This document shows, piece by piece, positions 1 to 9,496 of a stretch of DNA of 64,000 nt. Numbering within the stretch: position 1 is the stretch's first letter; the number at the start of each line of letters is the position of its first letter. Origin of the DNA: a virus; IMG/VR virus record IMGVR_UViG_3300027746_000644, positions 30,400 through 94,399 of that record, one strand, 5' to 3'. Below the pieces are notes generated by a model. The model did no database searches, was not told the DNA's origin, and saw only the letters and a list, made by a program, of their open reading frames with translations. Made by a program: the position numbers and the translations under genes.

Positions 1-1
1 G

Positions 2-3000
2 CCAAATAATGCAGAGATTGAAATTGACCACTCTGCACAGGGCGGTGCCATTTATCGTTATCTCATCAGTACTGTTGAGCACACTACCATCACAGTTGAT
101 GGACAAAATGTACTTAAATTAAATTTAAGCACTGCTGGTACCAACAGTACTATCACCACAGGGTTGCAGTATGCGTTATACGATGGGCAAATGTTGACCA
201 TTCGTGTTAATCAAAATATCAAATTTAACGATATCGATAATGTCAAGCCAACAAGGCCAAGTACTGCTGTGCAATACAGTGAGAATCTAGGTGACATTTA
301 TAGAATTATTGCTTACAACTTGACAGAATCAACAGGCGAACTGTTGCCAGCCAACGTTGCTGTTTTACAAAGCGATGCTTCGTTCAACTATTATAAATTT
401 GTAACAGATGGTACCAATCTTACTCAGCTAGATCCCGGTAATGCCGCTAAGACACAGGGTAGTAAAGTTGGTGATAATAAAATAGCAGTATTACAAATCA
501 GTCAACAAAGCCAAATTGACCAGTTGAACAAAGGAATTTTCCTAACTGGTTGGAATGGCCGAGTTCATCGTATTACTGGATACACTCCGCCGTTGTTTAT
601 TGCAACTGGTGCGTTCAACAGCTACAACGCCGGAACTTTCACGTTAGTTGTAACCAACGTGGCTGGAAGTATTGACATTGGTGATGTGATAACTGGTACA
701 GGATTTGTCAGTGGGCAAACTGTTTCAAATGTTGTGTTGAGCGGAATTGGAACTATAACTGCAACAGTTACGCTGAGTGCTGTGGCGGATACTACGCCAG
801 CAGGTACTATTACATTTGGTGTTAATAAGAACGGATATTTAAGTATAGATCCTAATTCTGTTCTTAACAACTCAGCTGATGGTACTGGCATTGCTTCAAT
901 GAATTATTTCTCAAGTGCTGTTGGTCCCACTGGTACCACATATACGCAAGTAAATTTTGATGTACCATTCACTACCACATTGCCAGTTGTGGACAGTTAT
1001 TTAACAATTGCAAATCAAGCAACCACTGCATACAACGGAACGTACCAAGTGGTGGTTGTTACTAGTAAAACACAAATTTTCATTGCCAGCACCAGTGCGT
1101 TATCGGTGGGCATGGTTATTAGTAGTTCAGCAACTGGTGCATATATACCTACAACTTGTGTTATTCAAAGTGTTGACAGCTCAACTGCGTTTACGGTCAG
1201 TCCAGCCGCATGGATTCCAGCAGGAGCAAGTATTGTATCAACGCTGGTGGCTTACCTGTCAGGATTAACTATCAGTAACCCAGGAACAAATTACACAGTA
1301 GTTCCGCAAATCACAGTGTCAGGCGGTGGTGCACTGGTACAAGCCATTGCGACTTGTACCATTGCTGGTGGCAGTATACAATCAGTAACCATAGTTAGTC
1401 CAGGATACGGATACAGCAGTGCTCCAAATGTCACTGTCAGCTACGGTGATGCAGTGCTAACTCCAGTTCTTTCTGAGTCACCACAGATTAACTCCACAGT
1501 GACCTCAGGCAACATAACAACTAGATTGGGTTTAATTTATGCCAGTAATCCTGGAGTGTTTGCTGTAGGCACTGTTAGAACAGTTAGTGCATTTGCCAGC
1601 ATTGCAGGCAGCGGTCCATACACGGTTAATTTAACAATAAACTCTGGCGCAGTTCCAACGGCTGGCTCATGGTATCAAGTTAGCGGTAATACCAATACGT
1701 TATATAATGGTTTCTATCAAATTGCTGCCACTGGTTCGTCAGCAACCAATATTACCTTAATTTATAATTATAATCCAGGCACGTGGAGCAGTGTTACCCC
1801 CACCACAGCGACACTGTCGGTAACAAATGCAACCAGTACACAATTGGGCATCAGTAAACCATTTAGTTCAAGTACAGCGGTAACATTGCGTGGGGGTTAT
1901 CCTGCAGATTCGGCAGCACAAGTTACCACACGTATCAGTACTTGTCGTGTTACTGGGCATGACTTGCTGGACATTGGTACTGGTAGTTACAACACCACCA
2001 ACTGGCCCACTGTGATTTACGGTAATCCAGCAAAGGCGTATCAACAGTCACAAGAAGTATTAGAAGAAGGTGTGGGACGTGTGTTCTATGTGACCACTGA
2101 CCAAAACGGTATCTTCCGTGTGGGTCGTTTCTTCACAGTTGACCAAGGTACTGGATCAGTTACATTTAGCGCAAGTATTGCTTTGAGTAACTTGGACGGT
2201 TTAGGATTCAAACGTGGTGTTGTTGTGAGTGAATTCTCAACTGATCCAAGCATGACTAACAATGCCAGTGATACTGTTCCTGTGATGAGTGCTATCAGAA
2301 GTTACATTGATAAACGTTTGGGTATTGACCACGGCGGCAGTCCAGTTGCATTGGCAAACTTGATTGGTTCAGGGTACGTGCCGTTAAACGGCACACTGGC
2401 CATGAAGTCCACTTTCAACATGGGTAACTTTAACATTGTTAACTTGGGTTCACCTGGCTCTAACTACGAAGCTGCCAATAAACTGTATGTCGACACTCAA
2501 GTGGTATCTTACAACGCTCTCAACAAAATGACTGATGTGACAATTACTAGTCCATCAACCAACAACATTTTAATTTACGATCAGATTGACAACAAATGGA
2601 AAAATAAAACTGCGGTGGGTGATGTAAATCTTGTGTACACTGCCGGCACTGGAGTATTGTCCGCTGTTATACAAACCGGTGTGATTGTCAACGCTCAAGT
2701 GTCAACCACTGCTGGTATTTTACAAAGCAAGTTGGCAATGAACATTGCCAACGTGTCAGGATCCGCTCCAACTGGCAATGCGGCCGCAATACAAGCCAGT
2801 AACGGACTTGTGAGTTTTAACACTAACCAATTTGACTTGTTCAACGGTTGGGCAAGTTTAAAAACTGCAACTAGCGCAAGCAATGGTGTAACATTAGGAA
2901 AGATACAACACATCAGCACTGGAACATTGTTGGGCAACAGAAGTGGCTTGGCAGCAAGTCCAATAGAAGTTACACCAGCACAAGTAGTAAGCGATGCAGG

Positions 3001-3916
3001 TGGCCTCACAAACACATTGTTCAATGCCACCGGTGCGATAACTGTGGCGTTTGATGGTTCTAATGTGGCAAATAATGTGTATGCTGTGACAGGTATCACT
3101 ACCACTAGAGCTGTTAACAGTCTAGTCAAAACAGACAGTCTAGGTGGCATTGATGTTAACTTTGTGAAGGTAGGCGGATACCGAGCATTGGGAATCACAT
3201 CCTTAACCAATACGTTTACTACACCTGGTGGATTTGATTACATGACTGTGCTGGGAACGACATCAAGTAATTCCAACATGACTGTGTTTGGCACGCTGGA
3301 TGTCAGCAACGGCACGCTAAAAACCAACTTGTTGACCACTGATAAATCAGGAGCAAGTAGTGGTCCTAATGCGGGTAGTGCAAGTATTAGTGGCTGGTGG
3401 GCCATGCAAGCATCCAGTCAACTTGACTTTAGTCTTGGTACGCTGAAATCGCTAACACTGACCACTGGCGGAGAAGCTGTTGCAGGCACCATGACTGGAC
3501 GTTGGACGTTGGCTGGTGCAAGTAGATTGCAAGCCACCTATGCTGACTTGGCAGAATATTACGAAGGCGATCAGGAATATGAAGAAGGAACCGTATTAGT
3601 ATTTGGTGGTGATAAAGAAGTTACCACAACAACACAAATAAACGACACACGAAGTGCTGGCGTGGTCAGTGCCAACCCAGCGTATGTGATGAACGGTGAG
3701 CAAACTGGCATTAAGGTGTGTATTGCACTGGCCGGTCGTGTGCCATGCAAAGTAATTGGTAGAGTCAAGAAGGGTGACATGCTGACCACCAGTGCCACTG
3801 CTGGTTATGCTGTTAAGGCTTTGAATCCTACTTTGGGTGCTGTTATTGGCAAAGCACTGGAAGACAAAGACTACGGAGAAGCTGGCATGATACAAGTTGC
3901 TGTGGGGAGAGTATAA
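2..3916 (+). CDS. Large tail-fibre-like structural protein, 5' end cut by window edge
   Basis: The reading frame is open from base 2 to the TAA at 3914-3916 with no start needed inside the window, so the N-terminus lies upstream. Over 1300 residues are visible. They are rich in Thr, Ser, Gly, Asn and Val and poor in charge, as in phage beta-structured fibre proteins. A connector-like stretch (NMGNFNIVNLGSP, around 2416-2460) resembles collar/fibre linkers. The last ~130 residues contain ADLAEYYEGDQEYEEGTV followed by GVVSANPAYVMN, a C-terminal module found in many phage fibre and appendage proteins. The gene ends TAATG, overlapping the next start by one base. Fibre or baseplate wedge periphery is the likely place; receptor binding is inference. 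Confidence 0.7.
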   Translation, partial: PNNAEIEIDHSAQGGAIYRYLISTVEHTTITVDGQNVLKLNLSTAGTNSTITTGLQYALYDGQMLTIRVNQNIKFNDIDNVKPTRPSTAVQYSENLGDIYRIIAYNLTESTGELLPANVAVLQSDASFNYYKFVTDGTNLTQLDPGNAAKTQGSKVGDNKIAVLQISQQSQIDQLNKGIFLTGWNGRVHRITGYTPPLFIATGAFNSYNAGTFTLVVTNVAGSIDIGDVITGTGFVSGQTVSNVVLSGIGTITATVTLSAVADTTPAGTITFGVNKNGYLSIDPNSVLNNSADGTGIASMNYFSSAVGPTGTTYTQVNFDVPFTTTLPVVDSYLTIANQATTAYNGTYQVVVVTSKTQIFIASTSALSVGMVISSSATGAYIPTTCVIQSVDSSTAFTVSPAAWIPAGASIVSTLVAYLSGLTISNPGTNYTVVPQITVSGGGALVQAIATCTIAGGSIQSVTIVSPGYGYSSAPNVTVSYGDAVLTPVLSESPQINSTVTSGNITTRLGLIYASNPGVFAVGTVRTVSAFASIAGSGPYTVNLTINSGAVPTAGSWYQVSGNTNTLYNGFYQIAATGSSATNITLIYNYNPGTWSSVTPTTATLSVTNATSTQLGISKPFSSSTAVTLRGGYPADSAAQVTTRISTCRVTGHDLLDIGTGSYNTTNWPTVIYGNPAKAYQQSQEVLEEGVGRVFYVTTDQNGIFRVGRFFTVDQGTGSVTFSASIALSNLDGLGFKRGVVVSEFSTDPSMTNNASDTVPVMSAIRSYIDKRLGIDHGGSPVALANLIGSGYVPLNGTLAMKSTFNMGNFNIVNLGSPGSNYEAANKLYVDTQVVSYNALNKMTDVTITSPSTNNILIYDQIDNKWKNKTAVGDVNLVYTAGTGVLSAVIQTGVIVNAQVSTTAGILQSKLAMNIANVSGSAPTGNAAAIQASNGLVSFNTNQFDLFNGWASLKTATSASNGVTLGKIQHISTGTLLGNRSGLAASPIEVTPAQVVSDAGGLTNTLFNATGAITVAFDGSNVANNVYAVTGITTTRAVNSLVKTDSLGGIDVNFVKVGGYRALGITSLTNTFTTPGGFDYMTVLGTTSSNSNMTVFGTLDVSNGTLKTNLLTTDKSGASSGPNAGSASISGWWAMQASSQLDFSLGTLKSLTLTTGGEAVAGTMTGRWTLAGASRLQATYADLAEYYEGDQEYEEGTVLVFGGDKEVTTTTQINDTRSAGVVSANPAYVMNGEQTGIKVCIALAGRVPCKVIGRVKKGDMLTTSATAGYAVKALNPTLGAVIGKALEDKDYGEAGMIQVAVGRV

Positions 3917-4116
3917 TGACTAAATTAAATGTTAATATTGGACTCAGTGTCAACGACAAAACTGGTGACACACTGCGCACAGCATTTGATAAAATAAATC
4001 AAAACTTCACTGAACTGTATGCCAAGCCAGCTTATATTAGTACAACTAGTCTAAAAGCCATAGTTGCGGCCAGTACTAGTTTTACAGATTTCCAAGCAAG
4101 AATTGCGGCACTATAA
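3916..4116 (+). CDS. Small tail-associated protein with GTGDxLRTAF module
   Basis: A 66-residue protein whose ATG overlaps the upstream stop (TAATG). Residues ~3-32 carry NDKTGDTLRTAFDKINQNF, a short N-terminal module that recurs in the next gene and, more weakly, at the start of the gene at 7324. Modules of this kind are common at the N-termini of structural proteins of marine T4-like phages. This protein is little more than the module plus a short helical tail, so it may be an adaptor subunit. The function is not known. Confidence 0.6.
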   Translation: MTKLNVNIGLSVNDKTGDTLRTAFDKINQNFTELYAKPAYISTTSLKAIVAASTSFTDFQARIAAL

Positions 4117-4119
4117 TAC

Positions 4120-4127
4120 GGTAAATA
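4120..4127 (+). promoter_or_regulatory. Late-promoter-like element GGTAAATA
   Basis: GGTAAATA lies 18 bases before the ATG at 4146, in a gap between two structural genes. T4-type late promoters have a TATAAATA-like -10 and no -35. The same TAAATA core appears before other structural or head-region genes here (13359, 21752, 25824). A TATAAT also sits at 4112-4117, without a good -35. Confidence 0.35.
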
Positions 4128-4145
4128 CACTAAACGGAGCACAAC

Positions 4146-4697
4146 ATGCCAATACAACGAATTGAAATAGGTGGATATGCAAATGACGGTACTGGTGACG
4201 ATTTGCGCACAGCATTTAACAAGGTCAATGCCAACTTCACACTGTTGGACAGCGATGCGCAAATTAACGATGGTGTTAATCTAGGCACAGGCGTTGCTGT
4301 ACTAAAGGGCAAAACCAGCACTATATTGCAGTTCAAAAGTCTTACCAGCACAGACACATCAGTTACACTGACCGCAACTGATAACACAGTAAATTTAAAA
4401 GCCAACACACGTTTAATAGAAGATATTACGCCCGCACTGGGTGGCAATCTAAACTTAAACAACAGAAACATAATTGGCGCTGGAGATGTAAAGGCCAGCG
4501 TTTATGGAGTTGATATTGTAGCTCTTAACGCCATGATGGCATTGTTAATCGAATCCAACAAAAATCTTGTTGTTGACTTTGGAGATTTTGATAATCCGTC
4601 TGGCTACGAAACTAACCCGCAGGGATATTTGTTTGACATGGGCGACTTTGTTGGGCCGCAACCTAGCAATAGATTTAATTTTGGCACGTTTGTTTAA
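4146..4697 (+). CDS. Tail structural protein with N-terminal NDGTGDDLRTAF module
   Basis: A 183-residue protein. Residues ~6-34 (YANDGTGDDLRTAFNKVNANF) match the module in the preceding gene. The middle contains beta-rich Thr/Asn repeats and NLNLNNRNIIGAGD, a fibre-type motif. The C-terminus is acidic and aromatic (DFGDFDNPSGYETNPQG). It is probably a baseplate or fibre-attachment protein. ACGGAGC just before the ATG gives a plausible ribosome site. Confidence 0.6.
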   Translation: MPIQRIEIGGYANDGTGDDLRTAFNKVNANFTLLDSDAQINDGVNLGTGVAVLKGKTSTILQFKSLTSTDTSVTLTATDNTVNLKANTRLIEDITPALGGNLNLNNRNIIGAGDVKASVYGVDIVALNAMMALLIESNKNLVVDFGDFDNPSGYETNPQGYLFDMGDFVGPQPSNRFNFGTFV

Positions 4698-4708
4698 TTG
4701 AGACACAT

Positions 4709-7327
4709 ATGGCATTGAATATTTGGTCACAACCGTCTGGCTACGCATTTGGAACTTTCCAAGAGCAGGCTATTTTTAATAGACCCTTGCCATTAGTAGC
4801 CGGTTATGTCAGCGGTGCAACATTTAAGATAATTTCAGGCAAACTGCCGCCAGGGCTAAACGTTGTTGGCAGCGCAATCACTGGAACACCATATTCTGTA
4901 TCTGACATCACTGTGTTTACATTTTGTGTTAGAGCAACGTTAACTGCCACAGGTGAAATTGCCGATAGAACATATTCCATAACCATTGATGGTGCTGATG
5001 CTCCAGAATTTGTAACACCTACTGGCAGATTAGCAGTCGGTACACATCAACAAATGTATGTTCTGGACAAAACCTATATCAATTATCAAATTGAAGCATT
5101 CGACTTGGATACCAGTGCTGGTCAAAAATTGAATTATTTTATATCTTCGGGAGATGGAAAATTGCCGCCGGGACTGACCATGTCGTCAGATGGAAAGATT
5201 AGTGGATTTATTCTACCGGCTGTAAAAATTAAGCCCGCCGACGGTACCGGCACATACGACGATGCATATTATGATGCGGCGGCATTTGACTTTGGATTAA
5301 GAGCTACCAACGGATTTGACAGTTATATTTACGACAGAGTATTTTATGATTATAACTTACCCAATGTGAGACCGTCAACTTTAAATGTTAACTATCAATT
5401 CAAAGTAACTGTGAGTGACGGCACTAGCATTGCACAACGTATTTTTAAAATATTTGTTGTCGGTGATGACCAGTTTAGAGCGGATACTACTACAACAGAT
5501 GGCTTTGCAGACGAGTTGTTCACTGCTGACGTTACCTATCTAAGACAGCCTGCTTGGCTTACCAATACTAATATAGGGCTGTTTAGAGCCAATAACTATC
5601 TAACTGTACCTGTAGCATTATATGATGACTCAAATGTTTTTTATAATTTAGAATTAATTAATCAAGAAGTTAAGGCACAAGCAGTTAATATTTTGCCTTC
5701 AGACAATTTTAAAAACGGAAATAAAATAACCGTAACTAATGTTACTGGAACTATACTGCCTGGATATCTTTGTCACTTTGAAGGCATCATTGCAGGTGCA
5801 ACTGCTCAACTTTACAAAATCAGTGTGGTAGAAAATTTAGGCAGTGGCCGTTATCGTCTCACTATCCTAACACCCTTGCAATTAAGTATTCCAACTGGTA
5901 CTAGTTTTTACATAGGTACAATGAGCGCATTACCAAAAGGCACTAGTTTTGACATACAGACTGCTACTATTTTTGGATTAGTTCCTTATCAACCTGCTAT
6001 TACAAAAACCTATAACTTTACTATTACTGCCACTAGATTTGGAGATAAACAAGACAGCGCAACTGCATCGAGAACATTTACCATTGGTATCATTGGTGAA
6101 ATTGACAGTGTTATTACATGGTTAACTGATGCCAACTTGGGTAATATTAATGCAAATTTTATTTCCAACTTGAGTGTTTCAGCTTCAAGTACCATACCTG
6201 ATGCCATTGTGTCATATACTTTAACCAACGGTGCATTGCCCCCAGGGTTAACTTTAAATTATGATGGAGAAATCATAGGCAAAGTCAATCAGTTTTACAA
6301 CGCTACCACAGGTTCATTAGGGTTAACACGATTTTATGATGGTGTTGTCAGCAGTAGAACATTCATAACATTTGACTTTGACACCACTACAGTGGACAAA
6401 AAATACACGTTTGTTGTTCAAGCTAGGGATCAGTACGATTACAGTGCAACTGAAAGGACATTTACACTATATGTGGATACACCCAACAGCATAGGTTTCA
6501 GCAACATCAAAACCAAACCGTTCTTAAAACAATCTCAAAGAACAACATGGAAGACATTTATTAACGACACTTCTATTTTTACTCCAAACAGCATTTATAG
6601 AACTAATGACGCTAACTTTGGAGTACAATCCGATTTAAACATGTTGATTTATTCAGGAATAGAAACAAAGGATGCCGCATTGTTTGTGGGTGCCATTGGT
6701 CTCAATCATAAAAGAAAACGGTTTGCCTTTGGTCCAGTCAAATCAGCTGTTGCTATTCAAACTGGAACTAATAATGTAGTATACGAAGTTATATATGTCA
6801 GCATGATTGATCAGCAAGAACCCAATGGAAAATATCTTCCGAGAAAGATACAATTACCTGGTCTAGCTAGCAATGCAATAACTGTGGATAACAGCACAAG
6901 TATTTGGAGCAGAACGCTGGATTCGTTGGGTAACGACAGTCCAGAACGTGTTAGGCCTGAGCCACTGATCACCGTTGACAGCACTGGGTATGAAGTATCA
7001 AATCCCAATGTTAACGCATATTTTCCCAACAGTATTACCAATTGGCGCAGTAGAATTAAGGATGCTGGCGCAACTGAAAGAAACTACATGCCCTTATGGA
7101 TGCGAAGTATTCAGCCCGGCGCAAGTCAAGAATTAGGATTTGTATTGGCCATTCCAATTTGTTATTGCGAAGCAGGAAAAAGTGCTGATATATTATTAAA
7201 CATAAAATACAGCGGATTTGATTTTAAATCCTTAGATTACACAGTGGACAGATACATAATAGATTCTGTCACCGGTTCGATTAACGATAAATATCTTGTA
7301 TTTAGAAACGATAGGATAACAGTATGA
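4709..7327 (+). CDS. Large structural protein with putative Ig-like (LPPGL) repeats
   Basis: An 872-residue protein. The motif (K/A)LPPGL occurs near residues 46-50, 152-156 and ~510, each followed by a G-x-I-(T/S)-G type turn (AITGTP, GKISGF, GEIIGK). This is the signature of putative-Ig (He_PIG) cadherin-like beta-sandwich domains. The C-terminal ~230 residues are less repetitive and include a segment with several Arg and Trp residues. The gene ends GTATGA, its TGA overlapping the next ATG. Its place in the fibre cluster suggests a virion adhesin or baseplate-peripheral protein; the receptor role is inferred. Confidence 0.65.
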   Translation: MALNIWSQPSGYAFGTFQEQAIFNRPLPLVAGYVSGATFKIISGKLPPGLNVVGSAITGTPYSVSDITVFTFCVRATLTATGEIADRTYSITIDGADAPEFVTPTGRLAVGTHQQMYVLDKTYINYQIEAFDLDTSAGQKLNYFISSGDGKLPPGLTMSSDGKISGFILPAVKIKPADGTGTYDDAYYDAAAFDFGLRATNGFDSYIYDRVFYDYNLPNVRPSTLNVNYQFKVTVSDGTSIAQRIFKIFVVGDDQFRADTTTTDGFADELFTADVTYLRQPAWLTNTNIGLFRANNYLTVPVALYDDSNVFYNLELINQEVKAQAVNILPSDNFKNGNKITVTNVTGTILPGYLCHFEGIIAGATAQLYKISVVENLGSGRYRLTILTPLQLSIPTGTSFYIGTMSALPKGTSFDIQTATIFGLVPYQPAITKTYNFTITATRFGDKQDSATASRTFTIGIIGEIDSVITWLTDANLGNINANFISNLSVSASSTIPDAIVSYTLTNGALPPGLTLNYDGEIIGKVNQFYNATTGSLGLTRFYDGVVSSRTFITFDFDTTTVDKKYTFVVQARDQYDYSATERTFTLYVDTPNSIGFSNIKTKPFLKQSQRTTWKTFINDTSIFTPNSIYRTNDANFGVQSDLNMLIYSGIETKDAALFVGAIGLNHKRKRFAFGPVKSAVAIQTGTNNVVYEVIYVSMIDQQEPNGKYLPRKIQLPGLASNAITVDNSTSIWSRTLDSLGNDSPERVRPEPLITVDSTGYEVSNPNVNAYFPNSITNWRSRIKDAGATERNYMPLWMRSIQPGASQELGFVLAIPICYCEAGKSADILLNIKYSGFDFKSLDYTVDRYIIDSVTGSINDKYLVFRNDRITV

Positions 7328-8415
7328 CCAGTCAAATAAATTTCGGAGCAATCAATGCATCTTACCCAGTAGCTGGGCAAGATAACAACAGCCAAGGATT
7401 TCGTGATAATTTCACAGCAATCTCAGCTGGATTAGCCATTGCCAAAACAGAACTCACTGCATTGCAAGACAAAGCTGTGTTAAAAGCAAACCTCACAACC
7501 AATGCGGTTGTCAACAACGACCTAAACGGCAGTACCATAAGCAACGGATTATACAATAAATTCTACGGGGTATATTTCAGCGGTGGAACTGTTTCAGCTT
7601 CGGCAAATATTGATTTAGTCAACGGTCCTGTACAAAAATTTGTGCTGTCAGGAGATGCCACATTGACCTTTACCAACTGGCCCACTGCCGGTAAAATGGG
7701 TTTGATCCGTGTGTTGATTTCTAGCGATCAAAACGGAGTGCGTACTCCGGGATTTGCAACCAGCGGCGGCGGCACTATCAGATACGACGTAGCATATCCC
7801 ACATTGCCAAACAGTTCAAGTCAAGGATTTAAGGTTGGTGGGGAAAGTGTTCGAAGCATCACAATCATAGAAGCCGGCAGCAAATATCAAACTCCAACCA
7901 CTGTTTCGTTTACCAGCCCAACATTGACTGGCGGAACAGTTGCAACTGCGACTGCTGCCTACAAAGTACTTTCTGCCACAGCTTCGTCAGGTGTACTGGG
8001 CACTGGTTATGCTAATGGTGATAAACTAGTTGTAAACGAAAATTCAAAAATTGTACTGTCAGTAACCGGAGTAAACGGAACCGGCGGCATCACTAACCTC
8101 AGCGTGGTTGTTAATGGTCCTTTAGAATCTCCCTTGACTGGATCAAAAACTGTTACATCATTATCCAGTTCTGGAACTGGAGCTCAGGTTGATTTAATTT
8201 GTGCTATTGATACAATAACCGTGACAGATAGCGGAGATGGTTGGTCTGGTGTTCCACCAATTGTTACCGTTGGGCCTCCTTCGGTAACAGGTGTTCAAGC
8301 AACGGCAACTGCTGTATTAACATCTAATACAGGTGATAACGTCAAAGTAATAGAAGCATGGACAGTTGATGCTGGACTCAACGTATATCTAAGATATGTT
8401 GGTGAATACAATTAA
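7324..8415 (+). CDS. Tail/fibre structural protein
   Basis: A 363-residue protein, start overlapping the previous stop (ATGA). The N-terminus (INFGAINASYPVAGQDNNSQGFRDNFTAI) is a diverged relative of the N-terminal modules at 3916 and 4146, with the final xxFRDNFTAI helix retained. The rest is Gly/Thr/Ser/Val-rich with repeated SVRSITIIEAGSKYQTPTTV / TVTDSGDGWSGVPPIVTV segments. These resemble the GGGALVQAIAT / GSIQSVTIVSPGYGYSSAP segments of the large protein ending at 3916, so the genes appear to share beta-prism-like repeat units. Exact role unknown. Confidence 0.6.
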   Translation: MTSQINFGAINASYPVAGQDNNSQGFRDNFTAISAGLAIAKTELTALQDKAVLKANLTTNAVVNNDLNGSTISNGLYNKFYGVYFSGGTVSASANIDLVNGPVQKFVLSGDATLTFTNWPTAGKMGLIRVLISSDQNGVRTPGFATSGGGTIRYDVAYPTLPNSSSQGFKVGGESVRSITIIEAGSKYQTPTTVSFTSPTLTGGTVATATAAYKVLSATASSGVLGTGYANGDKLVVNENSKIVLSVTGVNGTGGITNLSVVVNGPLESPLTGSKTVTSLSSSGTGAQVDLICAIDTITVTDSGDGWSGVPPIVTVGPPSVTGVQATATAVLTSNTGDNVKVIEAWTVDAGLNVYLRYVGEYN

Positions 8416-8645
8416 TGCATCCGTTAATATCACATTTAGAAGATTTGAAGGACAGTGAGATTGATTCAAAAATTAATGATCTCACTAAAAAATATTTCCA
8501 ATCAATGAATCCACAATTGAAACAACAAGTTGCTATGGCATTGGATTCTTACAAGGAAGAACAAGCTAAAAGGCGTCAAGCTGAATGGCAAAAAATGGTT
8601 GATAATCGCGATAAAAGCCTTGACAAATTAATCAACATACAGTAA
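8415..8645 (+). CDS. Small conserved helical phage protein
   Basis: A 76-residue, highly charged, alpha-helical protein that starts in a TAATG overlap with the fibre gene. The pattern HLEDLKDSEIDSKINDLTKKYF plus a helix rich in Lys, Arg and Gln (YKEEQAKRRQAEW) looks like a short coiled coil. Proteins of this style sit at the same place in T4-like cyanophages as far as I recall, without known function. Confidence 0.6.
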   Translation: MHPLISHLEDLKDSEIDSKINDLTKKYFQSMNPQLKQQVAMALDSYKEEQAKRRQAEWQKMVDNRDKSLDKLINIQ

Positions 8646-8655
8646 AATATAGGCT

Positions 8656-9165
8656 ATGCGCCTAGACAAATATAACAATCCCATATTTTCAGAACAAGAT
8701 TTATTTGATGCCATTTATAAAGGACATCAATTTAATGTCAACGATACTATGATTGTTGAACGTACCGATGCTGTAAAAGAATTAGAAAAACAAATTGGTT
8801 TTAGATTTGTTCCTCCGTACGAACCTCATTTTGACGTAGCAGACTACGATCGAGCTTGCCAATCTAATTGGAATATACCCAATGAGTATAAAACACTGGA
8901 TATTGAATCTTGGATATGGGAGCAATGCCCACCGTGGGATCCTCAGCATACTAGAGTAACTGAGGAACTGGCAGCATTTAGAGAACGCAATATGATAGAT
9001 TTATTGCGTTGGCTCAAGTATTTTGTTGATACTTGCAACAAAAATAATGTAGTTTGGGGAATTGGTAGGGGATCTAGCGTGGCCAGTTACGTACTCTATT
9101 TAATAGGAGTACATCACATCGATAGTATTAAATATAATCTCGAGTGGCAGGAATTCCTGAGATAA
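8656..9165 (+). CDS. DNA polymerase III alpha (DnaE)-like fragment protein
   Basis: A 169-residue protein. Its C-terminal ~55 residues (RWLKYFVDTCNKNNV followed by WGIGRGSSVASYVLYLIGV) match the palm-domain entry of bacterial DnaE, where VGPGRGS-AGSLVAY-LGIT is invariant and is followed by DPL-YNLLFERFLNPER. Here the protein stops right after LEWQEFLR, just before the stretch that carries the catalytic aspartates in DnaE. It therefore cannot polymerise by itself. A domain used for binding DNA, NTP or another protein is possible. No clear Shine-Dalgarno sequence is visible before the ATG. Confidence 0.55.
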   Translation: MRLDKYNNPIFSEQDLFDAIYKGHQFNVNDTMIVERTDAVKELEKQIGFRFVPPYEPHFDVADYDRACQSNWNIPNEYKTLDIESWIWEQCPPWDPQHTRVTEELAAFRERNMIDLLRWLKYFVDTCNKNNVVWGIGRGSSVASYVLYLIGVHHIDSIKYNLEWQEFLR

Positions 9166-9193
9166 GTAGTAGTATAATTAAGGAGATTTAAAA

Positions 9194-9496
9194 ATGGAAC
9201 AACAACCAAAACAAGTATATCGCTCAATGCAAGGCAAAGAAGTTGATATGAATAGATTAGTTAACGTTAACGAACTTACTCCAGCAGTTGGTAATATTAA
9301 AGTTAATGCCCGTGGTGACGAACTAGGAGCGGGTGGTCGCATTGTTAGAAAACGCGAAGAAATCCTAAGAGAAGCAGAAGCCAACAGAATTGTCCCAGAT
9401 CAAATTAACATCAGGACACCCGAAGAAACTGTTGTTGCAAAACCAGTTGTTGCTAAGAAAAATGTAGCAGACATGGATCCTGAAGGAAACGAATGA
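9194..9496 (+). CDS. Conserved hypothetical phage protein
   Basis: A 100-residue hydrophilic protein preceded by a strong ribosome site (TTAAGGAGATTTAAAAATG). A TATAAT at 9173-9178 could be a -10, but no -35 is seen 17 bases upstream. The sequence has no domain that I recognise: an N-terminal YRSMQGKEVDMNRL, a central RGDELGAGGRIV, and a charged C-terminus. It overlaps the co-chaperonin gene by four bases, so the two are probably co-translated; a virion or chaperone-related role is only a guess. Confidence 0.6.
   Translation: MEQQPKQVYRSMQGKEVDMNRLVNVNELTPAVGNIKVNARGDELGAGGRIVRKREEILREAEANRIVPDQINIRTPEETVVAKPVVAKKNVADMDPEGNE

Noticed and set aside
2695-3210. Long minus-strand open frame opposite the fibre gene
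   Set aside because: It is a low-GC-skew shadow in a coding repeat region with no ribosome site and a Leu/Val-rich product.
9173-9178. TATAAT before the gene at 9194 as a full promoter
   Set aside because: The -35 region reads GGAATT, not close to TTGACA.
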